From Gammaproteobacteria bacterium (GTDB lineage: Bacteria > Pseudomonadota > Gammaproteobacteria > Arenicellales > JAJDZL01): a stretch of DNA of 64,000 bases. The stretch is from positions 52,273 through 116,272 of the forward strand of contig JAJEHQ010000034.1 of assembly GCA_022823625.1 (NCBI GenBank), written 5' to 3'. The number at the start of each line of letters is the position of its first letter. The stretch's first letter is position 1. Position numbers and translations under genes: made by a program. Below are positions 54,200 through 64,000 of the stretch, one piece after another. The notes under the pieces were generated by a model, which saw nothing but the letters and a program-made list of their open reading frames with translations, was not told where the DNA came from and did no database searches.

Positions 54200-56199
54200 T
54201 CAGCTTCCGTTCCAAATTCAAGTATGGGCTGGTCAGCGGCCAGGCTGTCGCCAACGTTTGCCAGAATCTTGGCAATTGTTCCATCCTGTTCGGAGTGCAA
54301 GACATTTTCCATTTTCATCGCTTCAACGATTGCGATGGTTTCACCGATCTTGACTGTCTGGCCTTCGGCGACCCGAAGTTCCTGCAGTCGTCCCGGCATG
54401 GGTGACTTAAGAAAACGCGAAACGCCCGAAGTTTTCTTCTCCAGCATAAACTGGTTGAATTTTGCTCCCAATGGGCTAAGCACTTTAAACAAGCGCCGCA
54501 AGCCAAAAAAGTCTAGCTGATAGCTTATCCCAACACGCAAAATTTTGACGCATCTTGTATCGCCATCTGCAATTGTGTAGTAGAACAAACTTTGCCCCGG
54601 TGTCCATTTATGAATGACATCGGTACCATTCCCATTGGATGTGATCAACCGATGGCCGTATTCAATCTCTTCAATCGTAAACTCATACTGTTCTTGATCG
54701 CTGATCGCAACCCATGTGTTACACGCAGTCCTCTGACAATTCGACTGATCATGACCTGATTTGGCGGATCGTTCTTCGTTGACATAGTGGGCTATTGTTG
54801 CGATCATGGCTGCCGTGACTACTTCACTGTCGGTCTCACTATTGCAGTCATAACCATCGGGAAAACGTTCTTCAATGTAGCGGGTGTGCATGTCGCCAGC
54901 ACAGACCAAAGGATCTCGAACCAAGGCTTGCAAAAATGGAATGTTGGTTGCAACCCCCAAGATCTGATATTCGTCCAGGGATTTTGCCAGCAAATCAAGC
55001 GCCTTCTCCCTAGTGTCGTGGTGCACAACCAATTTGGCGATCATGGGATCATAATGCATTGAAATTTCACCACCTTCATAGACACCGGAGTCGACACGCA
55101 CTTTCTCTGAGTGCGTTGGTTGACGGTATCTAATCAGCCGACCGATTGATGGCAAAAAGTTTCGTGCCGGGTCTTCAGCGTAGATTCTCGCTTCCACTGC
55201 CCATCCTGAGGCTGTGATGTCTGACTGATTGAGGTCAAGCGGTTCACCTGCAGCGATACGGATCATGCACTCCACAAGATTCACACCAGATACATATTCT
55301 GTTACTGGATGCTCGACCTGCAAACGAGTATTCATTTCCAGAAAGTAAAAATTTTGGTCGGCATCAACGACAAACTCCACTGTTCCTGCTGAAACATAAT
55401 TTACCGCGCGTGCCAGTGCTACCGCTTGCTCAGTGATATCACTTCTGGTTGCCTCATTCAGGAAAGGGGATGGGGCTTCTTCAATAACCTTCTGATGACG
55501 ACGTTGAAGTGAACACTCCCTCTCTCCAAGATGGATGACGTTACCAAATTTATCGGCTAACACCTGTACTTCGATATGCCGCGGATTCTCGATGTACCTT
55601 TCGACAAATACCCGGTCATCTCCAAAATGGGTCTTTGCTTCGCTTGCTGATCGTAAAAACCCATCCCGGCACTCTTCATCACTGTACGCCAAGCGCATGC
55701 CTTTGCCACCACCGGCTGATGTGGGTTTAAGCATCACTGGGTAGCCAATCTGCTGAGCCAGTTCAACTGCGTGATCCGGGTTTTCGATCACATCATCAAA
55801 TCCAGGAATGACATTGACATCAGCGTCGCGTGCAATTTTTTTTGAGGTGATCTTGTCACCCATTAAACGAATCGCTTCTGCTCCGGGGCCGATAAACTGA
55901 ACGCCGGATTCAGTCAACCGCTCACCAAACTGTGCATCTTCCGACAAGAATCCGTATCCGGGGTGAACGGCCTCAGCGCCTGTCGAATGACAAGCCTCCA
56001 AAATATTCTGAGTTTGTAAATAGCTTTGTGCAGCAGCAGCAGGTCCGATATTAACAGCTTCATCTGCAGTTCGGACATGTAACGCGTTTCGGTCCGCATC
56101 CGAATACACGGCGACGGTCTTGATTCCCATCTGTTTTGCGGTGCGCATGATTCGACATGCAATTTCGCCCCGATTTGCAATCAGTATTTTGCTAAACAT
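54196..56199 (-). CDS. pccA: Propionyl/acetyl-CoA carboxylase alpha subunit (biotin carboxylase and BCCP)
   Basis: 667 residues. Biotin carboxylase domain (residues 1-450: FSKILIANRGEIACRIMRTA, ATP-grasp PTSAGGGKGMRLAYS, EMNTRLQVEHPVTE), a BT linker region, and a biotinyl domain ending in EAMKMENVLHS with the biotin-accepting Lys near residue 629. With pccB it carboxylates propionyl-CoA. The context (methylmalonyl-CoA enzymes on both sides) supports propionyl-CoA rather than acetyl-CoA as substrate. Confidence 0.94.
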   Translation of the reverse strand: MFSKILIANRGEIACRIMRTAKQMGIKTVAVYSDADRNALHVRTADEAVNIGPAAAAQSYLQTQNILEACHSTGAEAVHPGYGFLSEDAQFGERLTESGVQFIGPGAEAIRLMGDKITSKKIARDADVNVIPGFDDVIENPDHAVELAQQIGYPVMLKPTSAGGGKGMRLAYSDEECRDGFLRSASEAKTHFGDDRVFVERYIENPRHIEVQVLADKFGNVIHLGERECSLQRRHQKVIEEAPSPFLNEATRSDITEQAVALARAVNYVSAGTVEFVVDADQNFYFLEMNTRLQVEHPVTEYVSGVNLVECMIRIAAGEPLDLNQSDITASGWAVEARIYAEDPARNFLPSIGRLIRYRQPTHSEKVRVDSGVYEGGEISMHYDPMIAKLVVHHDTREKALDLLAKSLDEYQILGVATNIPFLQALVRDPLVCAGDMHTRYIEERFPDGYDCNSETDSEVVTAAMIATIAHYVNEERSAKSGHDQSNCQRTACNTWVAISDQEQYEFTIEEIEYGHRLITSNGNGTDVIHKWTPGQSLFYYTIADGDTRCVKILRVGISYQLDFFGLRRLFKVLSPLGAKFNQFMLEKKTSGVSRFLKSPMPGRLQELRVAEGQTVKIGETIAIVEAMKMENVLHSEQDGTIAKILANVGDSLAADQPILEFGTEAE

Positions 56200-56211
56200 G
56201 GGTGGCAGGAA

Positions 56212-57744
56212 CTAAAGTGGTATGTTGCCGTGCTTACGCCAGGGATTTTCCAGCTTTTTGTTGGACAGCATCTCCAGAGAGTGGCAGATGCTAAGACGAG
56301 TGTTGTGCGGCATGATGACATCATCAATAAATCCGCGGCTGGCAGCAATGAAGGGATTTGCGAACTTATCACTGTATTCCTCTGTTCGCTGCGCAATTTT
56401 TTCGGCATCGCTCATCTGTGCGCGGAAGATGATCTCAACTGCGCCTTTGGCACCCATAACAGCGATTTCGGCGCTTGGCCACGCGAGATTGACATCACCT
56501 CTCAAATGTTTGGAACTCATGACGTCGTAGGCACCGCCATACGCTTTGCGCGTGATCACTGTTACTTTGGGAATAGTCGCTTCAGCATAGGCATATAACA
56601 ATTTGGCGCCATGTTTGATGATGCCGCCATGTTCCTGTGCAGTACCCGGCATAAAGCCAGGCACATCAACAAATGTGATGATCGGAATCCCAAAAGCATC
56701 GCAAAATCGGACGAACCGTGCCGCCTTAATTGATGAGTGAATGTCAAGACAGCCGGCCAACACCATGGGCTGATTTGCGACAATTCCGACAGTTCGGCCT
56801 TCCATCCGTGCGAATCCAATCACGATGTTTTTGGCGTGGTCTGGCTTGAGTTCAAAAAAGTGTGTCTCATCGATGACTTTCAGGATCAGTTCTTTGATGT
56901 CATAAGGTTGATTGGGGTCTTCGGGAACCAGGGTGTCTAGGGACACTTCAATTCGATCGCGAGGATCATCGGTTGGACGCACAGGTAGGGGGCTTTGGTT
57001 GTTGGCGGGCAGAAAGTCAAAAAATGCTCTCAGCATTAGACATCCTTCGATGTCATTTTCGAATGCGCCGTCAGCGACACCGGAAGTTTCTGTGTGTGCA
57101 GACGCGCCACCCAACTGTTCGGCGGAAACCTCTTCGTGGGTTACCGTTCTTGCAACATCAGGGCCGGTTACAAACATATAGGAACTGTCGCGTACCATGA
57201 AAATGAAGTCGGTAATAGCTGGGGAATAGACTGCACCACCAGCGCACGGTCCCATGATGAGAGAAATTTGCGGAATCACACCAGATGCCATGACGTTGCG
57301 TTGAAAGATATCAGCATAGCCGGCCAACGACGCAACCCCTTCCTGAATGCGAGCGCCGCCGGAGTCGTTAATGCCGATGACGGGTGCACGGACTTTCATG
57401 GCCTGATCCATGATTTTGCCGATCTTTTCGGCATGGGCTTCAGACAGTGAACCGCCATAGACTGTAAAGTCCTGACTGAAAACAAAAACCAGACGACCGT
57501 GAATGGTGCCATAACCGGTGACAACACCATCACCGGGAATCTTGTTGTCAGCCATGCCAAAGTCAGTGCTGCGATGCTCGACAAACATATCCCATTCCTG
57601 GAAACTGTCTTTGTCAAGCAGTAATTCAATTCGCTCACGCGCAGTCAATTTACCTTTGGCATGTTGCGCGTCAATGCGTTTCTGGCCGCCGCCTAGCCGT
57701 GCGGCTTCGCGCTTCGTATTCAGTTGATCAATGATGTCCTGCAA
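56212..57744 (-). CDS. pccB: Propionyl-CoA carboxylase beta subunit (carboxyltransferase)
   Basis: 510 residues. Two crotonase-like halves: [20 protein letters not shown] near residue 75, then [20 protein letters not shown], and in the C-terminal half [20 protein letters not shown] and [14 protein letters not shown], the acyl-CoA-binding and oxyanion segments. It ends twelve bases before pccA. Confidence 0.95.
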   Translation of the reverse strand: MQDIIDQLNTKREAARLGGGQKRIDAQHAKGKLTARERIELLLDKDSFQEWDMFVEHRSTDFGMADNKIPGDGVVTGYGTIHGRLVFVFSQDFTVYGGSLSEAHAEKIGKIMDQAMKVRAPVIGINDSGGARIQEGVASLAGYADIFQRNVMASGVIPQISLIMGPCAGGAVYSPAITDFIFMVRDSSYMFVTGPDVARTVTHEEVSAEQLGGASAHTETSGVADGAFENDIEGCLMLRAFFDFLPANNQSPLPVRPTDDPRDRIEVSLDTLVPEDPNQPYDIKELILKVIDETHFFELKPDHAKNIVIGFARMEGRTVGIVANQPMVLAGCLDIHSSIKAARFVRFCDAFGIPIITFVDVPGFMPGTAQEHGGIIKHGAKLLYAYAEATIPKVTVITRKAYGGAYDVMSSKHLRGDVNLAWPSAEIAVMGAKGAVEIIFRAQMSDAEKIAQRTEEYSDKFANPFIAASRGFIDDVIMPHNTRLSICHSLEMLSNKKLENPWRKHGNIPL

Positions 57745-57776
57745 AATACTGATCCAAAGTTCCTGAATGGTAACGT

Positions 57777-59927
57777 CTATGCGGAAGCCATTTTGGTTTC
57801 AATGAATTCCAATACTTGAGGAATTGTATCCAGAATTCGAGTGCCAGGACCGTAGACAGCGGATACGCCTTTTGACTCAAGAGTCCTGACATCGTCAGGT
57901 GGTACAACGCCGCCACAGATTACCACCACATTTTCAGCACCTTCACTCTTAAGACCGTCAACAATTTGTGGCACCAAAGTCTTATGCCCTCCGGCCTGTG
58001 TTGAGATTCCCACTAGATGCACATCGTTGTCAACGGCCTGGCGGACAACTTCTGCAGGTGTCTGAAACAGGGCACCGATATCCACTTCAAAGCCAAAATC
58101 GGCATAAGCTGTTGCGATCACCTTGGCTCCGCGATCGTGTCCATCCTGTCCAACTTTTGCGATCAGTGCGCGTGGACGTCGGTGATGGGACTCGATAAAC
58201 CTCTCAACCCGCTGACGTATTGCTGAAACATCCTCATCACTAGAAATGGCATTGCTGTAGACCCCGCTGATGGTCTGTGGAACTGCGCGGTGCTGGCCAA
58301 AGACCGATCGCACAGCATCGGTAATTTCACCCACCGTTGCACGTGCCCGGGCTGCCAATATCGATTGCTGCAACAGTCCCCACTCGCCCGATTCAGCGCA
58401 GCGTTTGAGCTGACTAAGGGCACTCTGACAAGCTTTTTCATTTCGAGATTCCCGCACATTGGTGAGTCTTGAAATCTGGCTTTCACGAACTGCCTGATTA
58501 TCAACTTCGAGCAGTTCGACATCATCATCTGAATCGCTGATGAACTGATTGACGCCAATGATGACATCTTCACCGCTGTCGAATCGGGCTTGGCGTTTTG
58601 CTGCTGAGGCTTCGATTCGCTGCTTTGGTATGCCTGCTTCGACAGCTCGGGTCATCCCACCCATTGCTTCAACTTCATCAATCAGATTTTTCGCTTCGCG
58701 GATCATTGAACCGGTCAGACTCTCAATATAGTAACTACCGGCCAGAGGATCGACGACTTTGGACAGGCCAGATTCTTCTCTCAGAATGAGCTGCGTATTT
58801 CTAGCGATTTGTGCGGAAAATTCACTCGGTAGTGCAAGCGCTTCATCAAACGAGTTCGTATGCAGAGATTGGGTGCCACCTAGCACCGCTGCCAGCGCTT
58901 CAATGGTCGTGCGAATGATGTTATTGTAGGGCGACTGGCTGGTGAGACTCACTCCAGAGGTTTGGCAGTGTGTACGCAGCATCAGTGAAGTTGGTTTTTT
59001 AGGACTGAAGTGCGTCTTCATCAGGTCTGCCCACAGAAATCTCGCAGCGCGCAGTTTTGCAATTTCCATGAACAGGTTCATGCCAATACAGAAAAAGAAG
59101 GATAGGCGTGGGGCAAACTGATCAACATCCATCCCTGTCGACAGTGCCGCACGAACGTACTCAATTCCGTCCGCAATCGTGTAAGCAAGTTCCTGCACAC
59201 AAGTTGCCCCCGCTTCCTGCATGTGATAGCCCGATATGGAGATCGGGTTGAACCGGGGCATATGATTGGATGTGTGTTGAATGATATCCGCCACGATGCG
59301 CATGGATGGTTCCGGCGGGTAGATATAAGTATTCCGTACCATGAACTCTTTGAGAATGTCATTTTGCAGTGTGCCGGACAATGCCTCCTGCGATACACCC
59401 TGTTCTTCACCGGCAACAATGAACATGGCGAGCACTGGCAGTACTGCGCCATTCATGGTCATTGATACGGAAATCTTGTCCAGAGGAATGCTATCGAACA
59501 GAATCTTCACGTCCTCGACACTGTCGATTGCCACCCCCGCTTTACCCACATCGCCGATGACGCGGGGATGATCAGAATCATAGCCACGGTGAGTGGGAAG
59601 GTCGAACGCTACCGAAAGACCCGTCTGCCCGGATTTCAGATTGTCGCGGTAAAACCGATTGGATTCCTCAGCGGTTGAAAACCCTGCATATTGTCTGAGA
59701 GTCCAGGGCCGCCCGGCGTACATCGTTGCCCGTGGTCCACGCAGATAGGGCGGAAACCCTGGCAATGTGTTCAGATGCTCAAGCTCGGCGAGATCATCCG
59801 CGCTATAGACCGGTTTGATGTCAATGCCTTCTGGTGTTTGCCAAGTGATTTCGTCGAGCGAGCGCCCCCTGAGTTCCTTGACAGCCTGCTGCCGCCACTC
59901 TTTTAAAGAAGGATCTTCAAATGCCAT
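57777..59927 (-). CDS. Methylmalonyl-CoA mutase
   Basis: 716 residues, a single-chain B12 enzyme. The start is set at the ATG 59925-59927, with GAG upstream; a TTG 18 bases earlier is possible. N-terminal TIM barrel with [20 protein letters not shown] near residue 90, [17 protein letters not shown], and [20 protein letters not shown]-terminal B12-binding domain with the cobalt-ligand motif [34 protein letters not shown] and [12 protein letters not shown]. It turns methylmalonyl-CoA into succinyl-CoA. No MeaB-type GTPase chaperone gene adjoins it. Confidence 0.95.
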   Translation of the reverse strand: MAFEDPSLKEWRQQAVKELRGRSLDEITWQTPEGIDIKPVYSADDLAELEHLNTLPGFPPYLRGPRATMYAGRPWTLRQYAGFSTAEESNRFYRDNLKSGQTGLSVAFDLPTHRGYDSDHPRVIGDVGKAGVAIDSVEDVKILFDSIPLDKISVSMTMNGAVLPVLAMFIVAGEEQGVSQEALSGTLQNDILKEFMVRNTYIYPPEPSMRIVADIIQHTSNHMPRFNPISISGYHMQEAGATCVQELAYTIADGIEYVRAALSTGMDVDQFAPRLSFFFCIGMNLFMEIAKLRAARFLWADLMKTHFSPKKPTSLMLRTHCQTSGVSLTSQSPYNNIIRTTIEALAAVLGGTQSLHTNSFDEALALPSEFSAQIARNTQLILREESGLSKVVDPLAGSYYIESLTGSMIREAKNLIDEVEAMGGMTRAVEAGIPKQRIEASAAKRQARFDSGEDVIIGVNQFISDSDDDVELLEVDNQAVRESQISRLTNVRESRNEKACQSALSQLKRCAESGEWGLLQQSILAARARATVGEITDAVRSVFGQHRAVPQTISGVYSNAISSDEDVSAIRQRVERFIESHHRRPRALIAKVGQDGHDRGAKVIATAYADFGFEVDIGALFQTPAEVVRQAVDNDVHLVGISTQAGGHKTLVPQIVDGLKSEGAENVVVICGGVVPPDDVRTLESKGVSAVYGPGTRILDTIPQVLEFIETKMASA

Positions 59928-59960
59928 AGACAGAAGCTCTTTCAAATGCTTCGTGGAAAC

Positions 59961-61856
59961 TCAGGATTTTGGATAGCCGATAGAATTGAGTGATTCGGTG
60001 ATCTCATTCAGAATCTCGGGGTCATCGATTGTTGCTGGCATCTTCCAAGGTTCTGCATCAGCAATCTTGCTGACAGTGCCACGTAAAATTTTACCTGAGC
60101 GTGTTTTTGGTAGACGCTTGACGACAACTGCCTGCTTGAACGCTGCAACCGGACCAATTTTCTCCCGCATCAAACCGACACACTCATTCACAATCTGTTC
60201 GTGAGGTGTTTTGCAGCCAGAGTTGAGTACCAGAAGTCCTAGTGGCAACTGGCCCTTCAGCGAGTCGTTTACGCCGGTTACTGCACATTCGGCAACATCG
60301 GGGTGTGAGGTCAGGACTTCTTCCATTGCGCCGGTTGATAACCGATGTCCGGCGACATTGATGATGTCGTCAGTTCTAGACATGACATAGACATAACCAT
60401 CTTCGTCGATGAAGCCGGCATCTGCAGTTTTATAGTAACCGGGAAATTCAGCGAGATACGCTTCAACATACCGCTCCTTGGCATTCCACAGCGTTGGAAA
60501 AGCGCCTGGAGGCAGTGGCAATTCAACCACAAGCGAACCGATTTCACCCGGAGCGACTTCATTCGCTGCATCATCCAGAACTTTCAGATTCCAGCCTGGC
60601 ACCGGTTTAGAGGGAGAACCTTCCTTAATCGGCAGCTGCTCAATTCCCATCAGGTTAGAACAAATCGCCCAACCAGTTTCAGTCTGCCACCAGTGATCAA
60701 TGACGGGTACTTCAAGCTTTTCTTCAGCCCAATGCAAAGTATCCGGATCTGTACGCTCCCCGGCCAGAAACAGGGTATGTAATGTTGAAACATCGTACCT
60801 TTGCAGGTACTCACCTTCCGGGTCCTCTTTCTTAATGGCCCGAAACGCAGTCGGAGCCGTAAAAAGCGCCGACACCTTGTGTTGTGAAATGACGCGCCAA
60901 AAGGCGCCAGGGTCTGGTGTCCCGACTGGCTTTCCTTCATACAGGATGGTTGTGTTACCTGAAAACAGCGGTGCGTAGACAATATAGGAATGACCCACAA
61001 CCCAGCCAACATCGGAGGCCGCCCAAAACACTTCGCCAGGCTCAACGCCGTAGATGTTCTTCATGCTCCACTTCAGAGCCACAATGTGCCCACCATTGTC
61101 TCGAACAACACCTTTGGGTTGGCCTGTTGTTCCAGATGTATAAAGAATATAGAGCGGGTCAGTTGCCTTGACTGAAACACAGGGAGCTGGTGATGCGCGG
61201 CTGATAAGCTCATGCCAGTCGTGATCGCGTTCGGTTAGCATCTCTGCTTCAAGCTGCGGGCGCTGATAAATCACACAGGCTTGAGGTGTGTGTTCGGCAA
61301 GATCGATCGCTTGGTCCAGCAGTGGTTTATAGGCGACCGTACGGCCAGGTTCCAATCCACATGAGGCGCTGATTATGGCAACCGGTTTTGCGTCATCAAT
61401 TCGAACTGCCAGTTCATTTGATGCGAAGCCACCAAACACGACTGAATGGATAGCCCCTAGGCGAGCGCAGGCCAGTATGGCAATGACTGCTTCGGGAATC
61501 ATCGGCATGTAGATGATAACGCGTGAACCTTTTAAGACGCCAACTTCAGAGAGAGCGCCAGCGAATCGAGCGGTTTCTTCAGTCAGTTGCCGGTACGTGT
61601 AGTGGCGAATTTCACCGGTCATGGCAGAATCGTAGATCAATGCATTCTGATCACCTCGGCCTTGCGCCACATGCAGATCCAAGGCGTTATAGCAGGTGTT
61701 GACCTCCGCACCCGGAAACCAACGATAGTGAGGTTTATTGGAGTCATCCAGTACTTTGTCCCAGGGTTTATCCCAGTGAACCAACTTTGCAATTTCACCC
61801 CAATAGGATTCTCGCTCCTTTATGGATCGGTTAAATTCTGCTTGATATTTACTCAT
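59961..61856 (-). CDS. prpE: Propionyl-CoA synthetase (propionate-CoA ligase)
   Basis: 631 residues, acyl-CoA synthetase family. N-terminal RSIKERESYWGEIAKLVHWD is the ACAS-N domain; AMP-binding motif YTSGTTGQPKGVVRDNGGH near residue 245, HWWQTETGWAICSN, and the C-terminal KTRSGKILRGTVSKIAD with the regulatory acetylatable Lys. The N-terminus and the VRDNGGH wording fit the PrpE branch. It activates propionate for the carboxylase downstream. First gene of the operon. Confidence 0.93.
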   Translation of the reverse strand: MSKYQAEFNRSIKERESYWGEIAKLVHWDKPWDKVLDDSNKPHYRWFPGAEVNTCYNALDLHVAQGRGDQNALIYDSAMTGEIRHYTYRQLTEETARFAGALSEVGVLKGSRVIIYMPMIPEAVIAILACARLGAIHSVVFGGFASNELAVRIDDAKPVAIISASCGLEPGRTVAYKPLLDQAIDLAEHTPQACVIYQRPQLEAEMLTERDHDWHELISRASPAPCVSVKATDPLYILYTSGTTGQPKGVVRDNGGHIVALKWSMKNIYGVEPGEVFWAASDVGWVVGHSYIVYAPLFSGNTTILYEGKPVGTPDPGAFWRVISQHKVSALFTAPTAFRAIKKEDPEGEYLQRYDVSTLHTLFLAGERTDPDTLHWAEEKLEVPVIDHWWQTETGWAICSNLMGIEQLPIKEGSPSKPVPGWNLKVLDDAANEVAPGEIGSLVVELPLPPGAFPTLWNAKERYVEAYLAEFPGYYKTADAGFIDEDGYVYVMSRTDDIINVAGHRLSTGAMEEVLTSHPDVAECAVTGVNDSLKGQLPLGLLVLNSGCKTPHEQIVNECVGLMREKIGPVAAFKQAVVVKRLPKTRSGKILRGTVSKIADAEPWKMPATIDDPEILNEITESLNSIGYPKS

Positions 61857-62071
61857 TTTTTAATTCAGTGTCAGTGGATTGACAGGAATATTGATTACAG
61901 TTAATTAAAACACACAGATACTAGCATTGAGTTAGCAGTCGTTCGTCAAGTTCGTTTTCAATAAAATACTACTTCAGTACTTACCTTCAAACTGAACAGC
62001 CTGTTGTGGAATTTACCACAGGTGCAGGTCGCCTTGTTTCTCGAAACCTCACGACTTTAGGAGTAACTTGT

Positions 62072-62848
62072 ATGACTTACGAATACATTATTGCGGAAAC
62101 TAGACAGAATGTTGGATTAATTCAGATAAATCGCCCAAAGGTGTTGAATGCATTGTCTTCTGGTGTGATGGATGAACTCGGTGTGGCAATTGATTCATTT
62201 GAGTCTGAAAGTTCCATCGGAGCCATCGTTATCACTGGAAACGAGAAGTCTTTCGCAGCTGGCGCCGACATAAGTCAGATGAAGGACAACACGTTTGCCG
62301 AGGCATTTATGGGCAACTTCATCACCAGCAACTGGGAACGGGTAACTGTTTGTCGTAAACCTGTCATTGCAGCAGTTGCGGGATTTGCGCTTGGTGGAGG
62401 CTGTGAACTCGCAATGATGTGCGATTTTATTGTTGCCGGTGACAATGCAAAATTTGGTCAGCCTGAAATCAATCTCGGAATCATACCAGGTGCTGGTGGC
62501 TCTCAGCGACTGACGCGGGCAGTTGGTAAGTCCAAATCAATGGATATGTGCTTGACCGGACGCATGATGGACGCTGAGGAAGCGGAACGCTCCGGTCTCG
62601 TCAGTCGAATTTACCCTGCAGCTGAACTGGTTGACAAAGTAGTCGAGATCGCTCAGGAAATCGCCGAGAAGTCGCAGATCGCCGCGTCCATGGTTACCGA
62701 AGTTGTTGATCGAGCGTATGAATCAACTCTGACGGAAGGCGTATTGTTCGAACGTCGGGCCTTTCATGCTCTATTTGCGACAGAAGATCAAAAGGAGGGT
62801 ATGGCTGCGTTTGTGGAAAAACGAAAGGCAAACTGGAAAAATCGCTGA
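62072..62848 (+). CDS. Enoyl-CoA hydratase/isomerase family protein
   Basis: 258 residues from the ATG at 62072, which has AGGAG nine bases upstream; an earlier in-frame start at 62006 lacks one. Crotonase motifs: SFAAGADISQM near residue 65 and FALGGGCELAMMCDFIVAGD with the first catalytic Glu near residue 111, then QPEINLGIIPGAGGSQRLTR with the second near 131. Both Glu residues are kept, so it should be an active hydratase. It is plus strand and convergent with the FAH-family gene. Confidence 0.93.
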   Translation: MTYEYIIAETRQNVGLIQINRPKVLNALSSGVMDELGVAIDSFESESSIGAIVITGNEKSFAAGADISQMKDNTFAEAFMGNFITSNWERVTVCRKPVIAAVAGFALGGGCELAMMCDFIVAGDNAKFGQPEINLGIIPGAGGSQRLTRAVGKSKSMDMCLTGRMMDAEEAERSGLVSRIYPAAELVDKVVEIAQEIAEKSQIAASMVTEVVDRAYESTLTEGVLFERRAFHALFATEDQKEGMAAFVEKRKANWKNR

Positions 62849-62895
62849 ACCGCTCTAGCGGTTGAGTGCTGACTGGCAGCGAACAGCGCTGCCAG
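62848..62895. terminator. Terminator region between convergent genes
   Basis: AACCGCT/AGCGGTT at 62848-62863 and a nine-base perfect stem CTGGCAGCG/CGCTGCCAG at 62873-62895 with a five-base loop. Neither has a long T run, but two adjacent hairpins between convergent stops argue for termination. Confidence 0.5.
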
Positions 62896-62909
62896 CACAG
62901 CGGTAGTGT

Positions 62910-63764
62910 TTATGCAGTTTTGATCGCCACCTGCATGCTGCCGATTCTTTCAATACTACATTCCAGCATGTCGCCAACACTGACGGGACCAACGCCAGCT
63001 GGTGTGCCACACATGATGACGTCGCCCGGGTAGAGTGTGTAATAGTTCGACGCGTAAGAAATGAGTTTGCTTGTTGAGAAGATCATTTGGTTGGTATTAG
63101 CATGTTGCTTGGTACTCCCATTCACCGCCAGGGAGATATCAAGGTGATCTGGATCTTCGATTTCGTTCTTGGTAACCAGCCACGGTCCCAGAACTGAATG
63201 GCTATCGAGAGCCTTTCTCAAGCTACGGTCTTCTTTGCCGCGAATGGTCATGTCGAGGCCAATGGTATATCCGGCGACATAGTCCATTGCTTCTGACTCG
63301 TCGACGTTTCGGCAATTTCGTCCAATGACGATGGCAAGTTCAACCTCGTGGTCAGTTCGGCGATTCTGAAACTTCAGCTTCACTCCATCATCCGGGCCGA
63401 CCGGAATCGGAGCTTTGAGAAACAGACCGTAAGTTTCAACGCTTGCCACTTGACCAGCCTCACTCAGATACGGATCGCTGTTGACTTCGTCCTGATGCGC
63501 TTGGTAATTCAATGGCGCGCCAATTATTTTCGAAGGCCGTGCTATCGGGCTATTCAGATGCAAGTCTCGTAGAGAGTGCGTAGCCGATTGCCTTCTCACT
63601 CGATGAATGGCAGGTAGCAGGGTTTCCAGGTTGCCAATCATCAGGTCGCCTGGTGGTTGTGGCCACGCGGGAACGGGGACGCTTGCAACAGCATCGGTGA
63701 CATCCTGAACATTGCGTCCTTCGACGACCCCCAGGCGGTTTTGATTAAATCGACAAATTTTCAT
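62910..63764 (-). CDS. Fumarylacetoacetate hydrolase (FAH) family protein
   Basis: 284 residues from the ATG at 63762-63764, MKICRFNQNRLGVVEG, preceded by AGCAGGAC. The FAH-domain metal ligands lie in DHEVELAIVIGRNCRNV and GYTIGLDMTIRGKED; the C-terminus has GDVIMCGTPAGVGPVSVGD. Family members are hydrolases, decarboxylases or isomerases of 2-oxo acids from aromatic catabolism. Exact substrate unknown. The in-frame longer version from 63872 has no ribosome binding site. Confidence 0.9.
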   Translation of the reverse strand: MKICRFNQNRLGVVEGRNVQDVTDAVASVPVPAWPQPPGDLMIGNLETLLPAIHRVRRQSATHSLRDLHLNSPIARPSKIIGAPLNYQAHQDEVNSDPYLSEAGQVASVETYGLFLKAPIPVGPDDGVKLKFQNRRTDHEVELAIVIGRNCRNVDESEAMDYVAGYTIGLDMTIRGKEDRSLRKALDSHSVLGPWLVTKNEIEDPDHLDISLAVNGSTKQHANTNQMIFSTSKLISYASNYYTLYPGDVIMCGTPAGVGPVSVGDMLECSIERIGSMQVAIKTA

Positions 63765-63867
63765 CGTCCTGCTCGTTTCGAGTAAATACCATCGCTCTGA
63801 AAAAATTCTCGAACATGGTTTTGTTAAGTGTATCGCAAAATCATTCAGACTGCAATCCACAGTGTTG

Positions 63868-63924
63868 TCCAACGAGAAATGAGTCTGAAGCAGGATTCCG
63901 TTTCCAACGAGAAATGAGTCTGAA
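63868..63924 (+). repeat. Two 22-base direct repeats at an insertion-sequence end
   Basis: TCCAACGAGAAATGAGTCTG plus AA occurs exactly at 63868-63889 and 63903-63924, a 35-base period. A partial inverted copy (TTCAGAC) lies just before, near 63844. Tandem end-repeats followed by a transposase start suit an IS terminus. Confidence 0.5.
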
Positions 63925-63955
63925 AAACCGAGGTGATCGGGTTCATCATAGGCGG

Positions 63956-64000
63956 ATGAAGACGATCATGAAACTGGAAGAAATCAGGACTCTGGAAGAC
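63956..64000 (+). CDS. Start of a probable DDE-type integrase/transposase, truncated by the window edge
   Basis: Frame from ATG at 63956 (or 63968) reads MKTIMKLEEIRTLED. The KLEEIRTLED beginning resembles the N-terminus of a family of stand-alone integrases of the IS481-like group, but 15 residues are too few for certainty. The repeated ends just upstream support a mobile element entering the next window. Confidence 0.35.
   Translation, partial: MKTIMKLEEIRTLED

Noticed and set aside
63868..63924. Possible CRISPR array
   Set aside because: Only two repeat copies with a 13-base gap, no further units and no cas genes; fits an IS end better.

Overview
The window looks like chromosome from a free-living or host-associated, probably marine, gammaproteobacterium. 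Evidence for this is the gene order dnaX-ybaB-recR, the order rplU-rpmA-obgE-proB, a queG gene, a 4.5S-type SRP RNA and sigma70-like promoters. Much of the rest is catabolism and uptake of small organic acids, amino acids and methylated amines. Base composition is moderate, and several genes appear to start with TTG. I cannot name the genus.

Layout. 1-4.7 kb: a minus-strand branched-chain amino acid type ABC transporter (binding protein, two permeases, two ATPases, the last cut by the window edge). 5-6.7 kb: queG and a decayed enoyl-CoA hydratase. 6.7-13.6 kb: a second, unrelated Liv-type transporter on the plus strand; its likely binding protein lies beyond a lone HsdR-N-like gene. 14-17.8 kb: a decayed and an intact copy of a cysteine-cluster protein, a small phosphodiesterase, and a FAD reductase/polyferredoxin pair. 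18.2-22.8 kb: class II aldolase, PhyH dioxygenase, a dimethylglycine/sarcosine dehydrogenase-like enzyme and a VOC protein. 22.9-30.5 kb: tRNA-Ser, the ATP-grasp/alpha-E/transglutaminase trio, tRNA-Pro, ispB, recR, ybaB, dnaX. 30.8-33.5 kb: a transposase relic, NnrU and NnrS, and SRP RNA.

33.6-42.9 kb is the main accessory region: two copies of a diverged ~145 bp direct repeat bracket an uncharacterised two-gene module, a ClpP-fold protease-like protein translationally coupled to a 73-residue protein, and a complete type I restriction-modification operon (hsdM, hsdS, a possible tiny coupled frame, hsdR). 43-51 kb mixes a DapA-family aldolase, two AAA/DUF4143 ATPases (one with a large unexplained C-terminal extension), the rplU-rpmA-obgE-proB block and a decayed trans-sulfuration PLP enzyme.

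51.4-63.9 kb: an orphan TRAP binding protein, a FabD-like acyltransferase, and a complete propionate-to-methylmalonyl-CoA-to-succinyl-CoA operon (prpE, methylmalonyl-CoA mutase, pccB, pccA, epimerase), then an enoyl-CoA hydratase and a fumarylacetoacetate hydrolase-family enzyme. The last 130 bases look like the end of an insertion sequence.

Taken together, the transporters import amino or organic acids whose breakdown gives propionyl-CoA, which the 54-62 kb operon sends to the TCA cycle. At least four gene relics (6.2, 14.0, 30.8 and 49.0 kb) show active gene decay. No candidate here is certainly a new system. The best leads are the repeat-bracketed island with its uncharacterised partners, the ATPase fusion at 49.2-50.9 kb and the HsdR-N-like protein at 10.8 kb.
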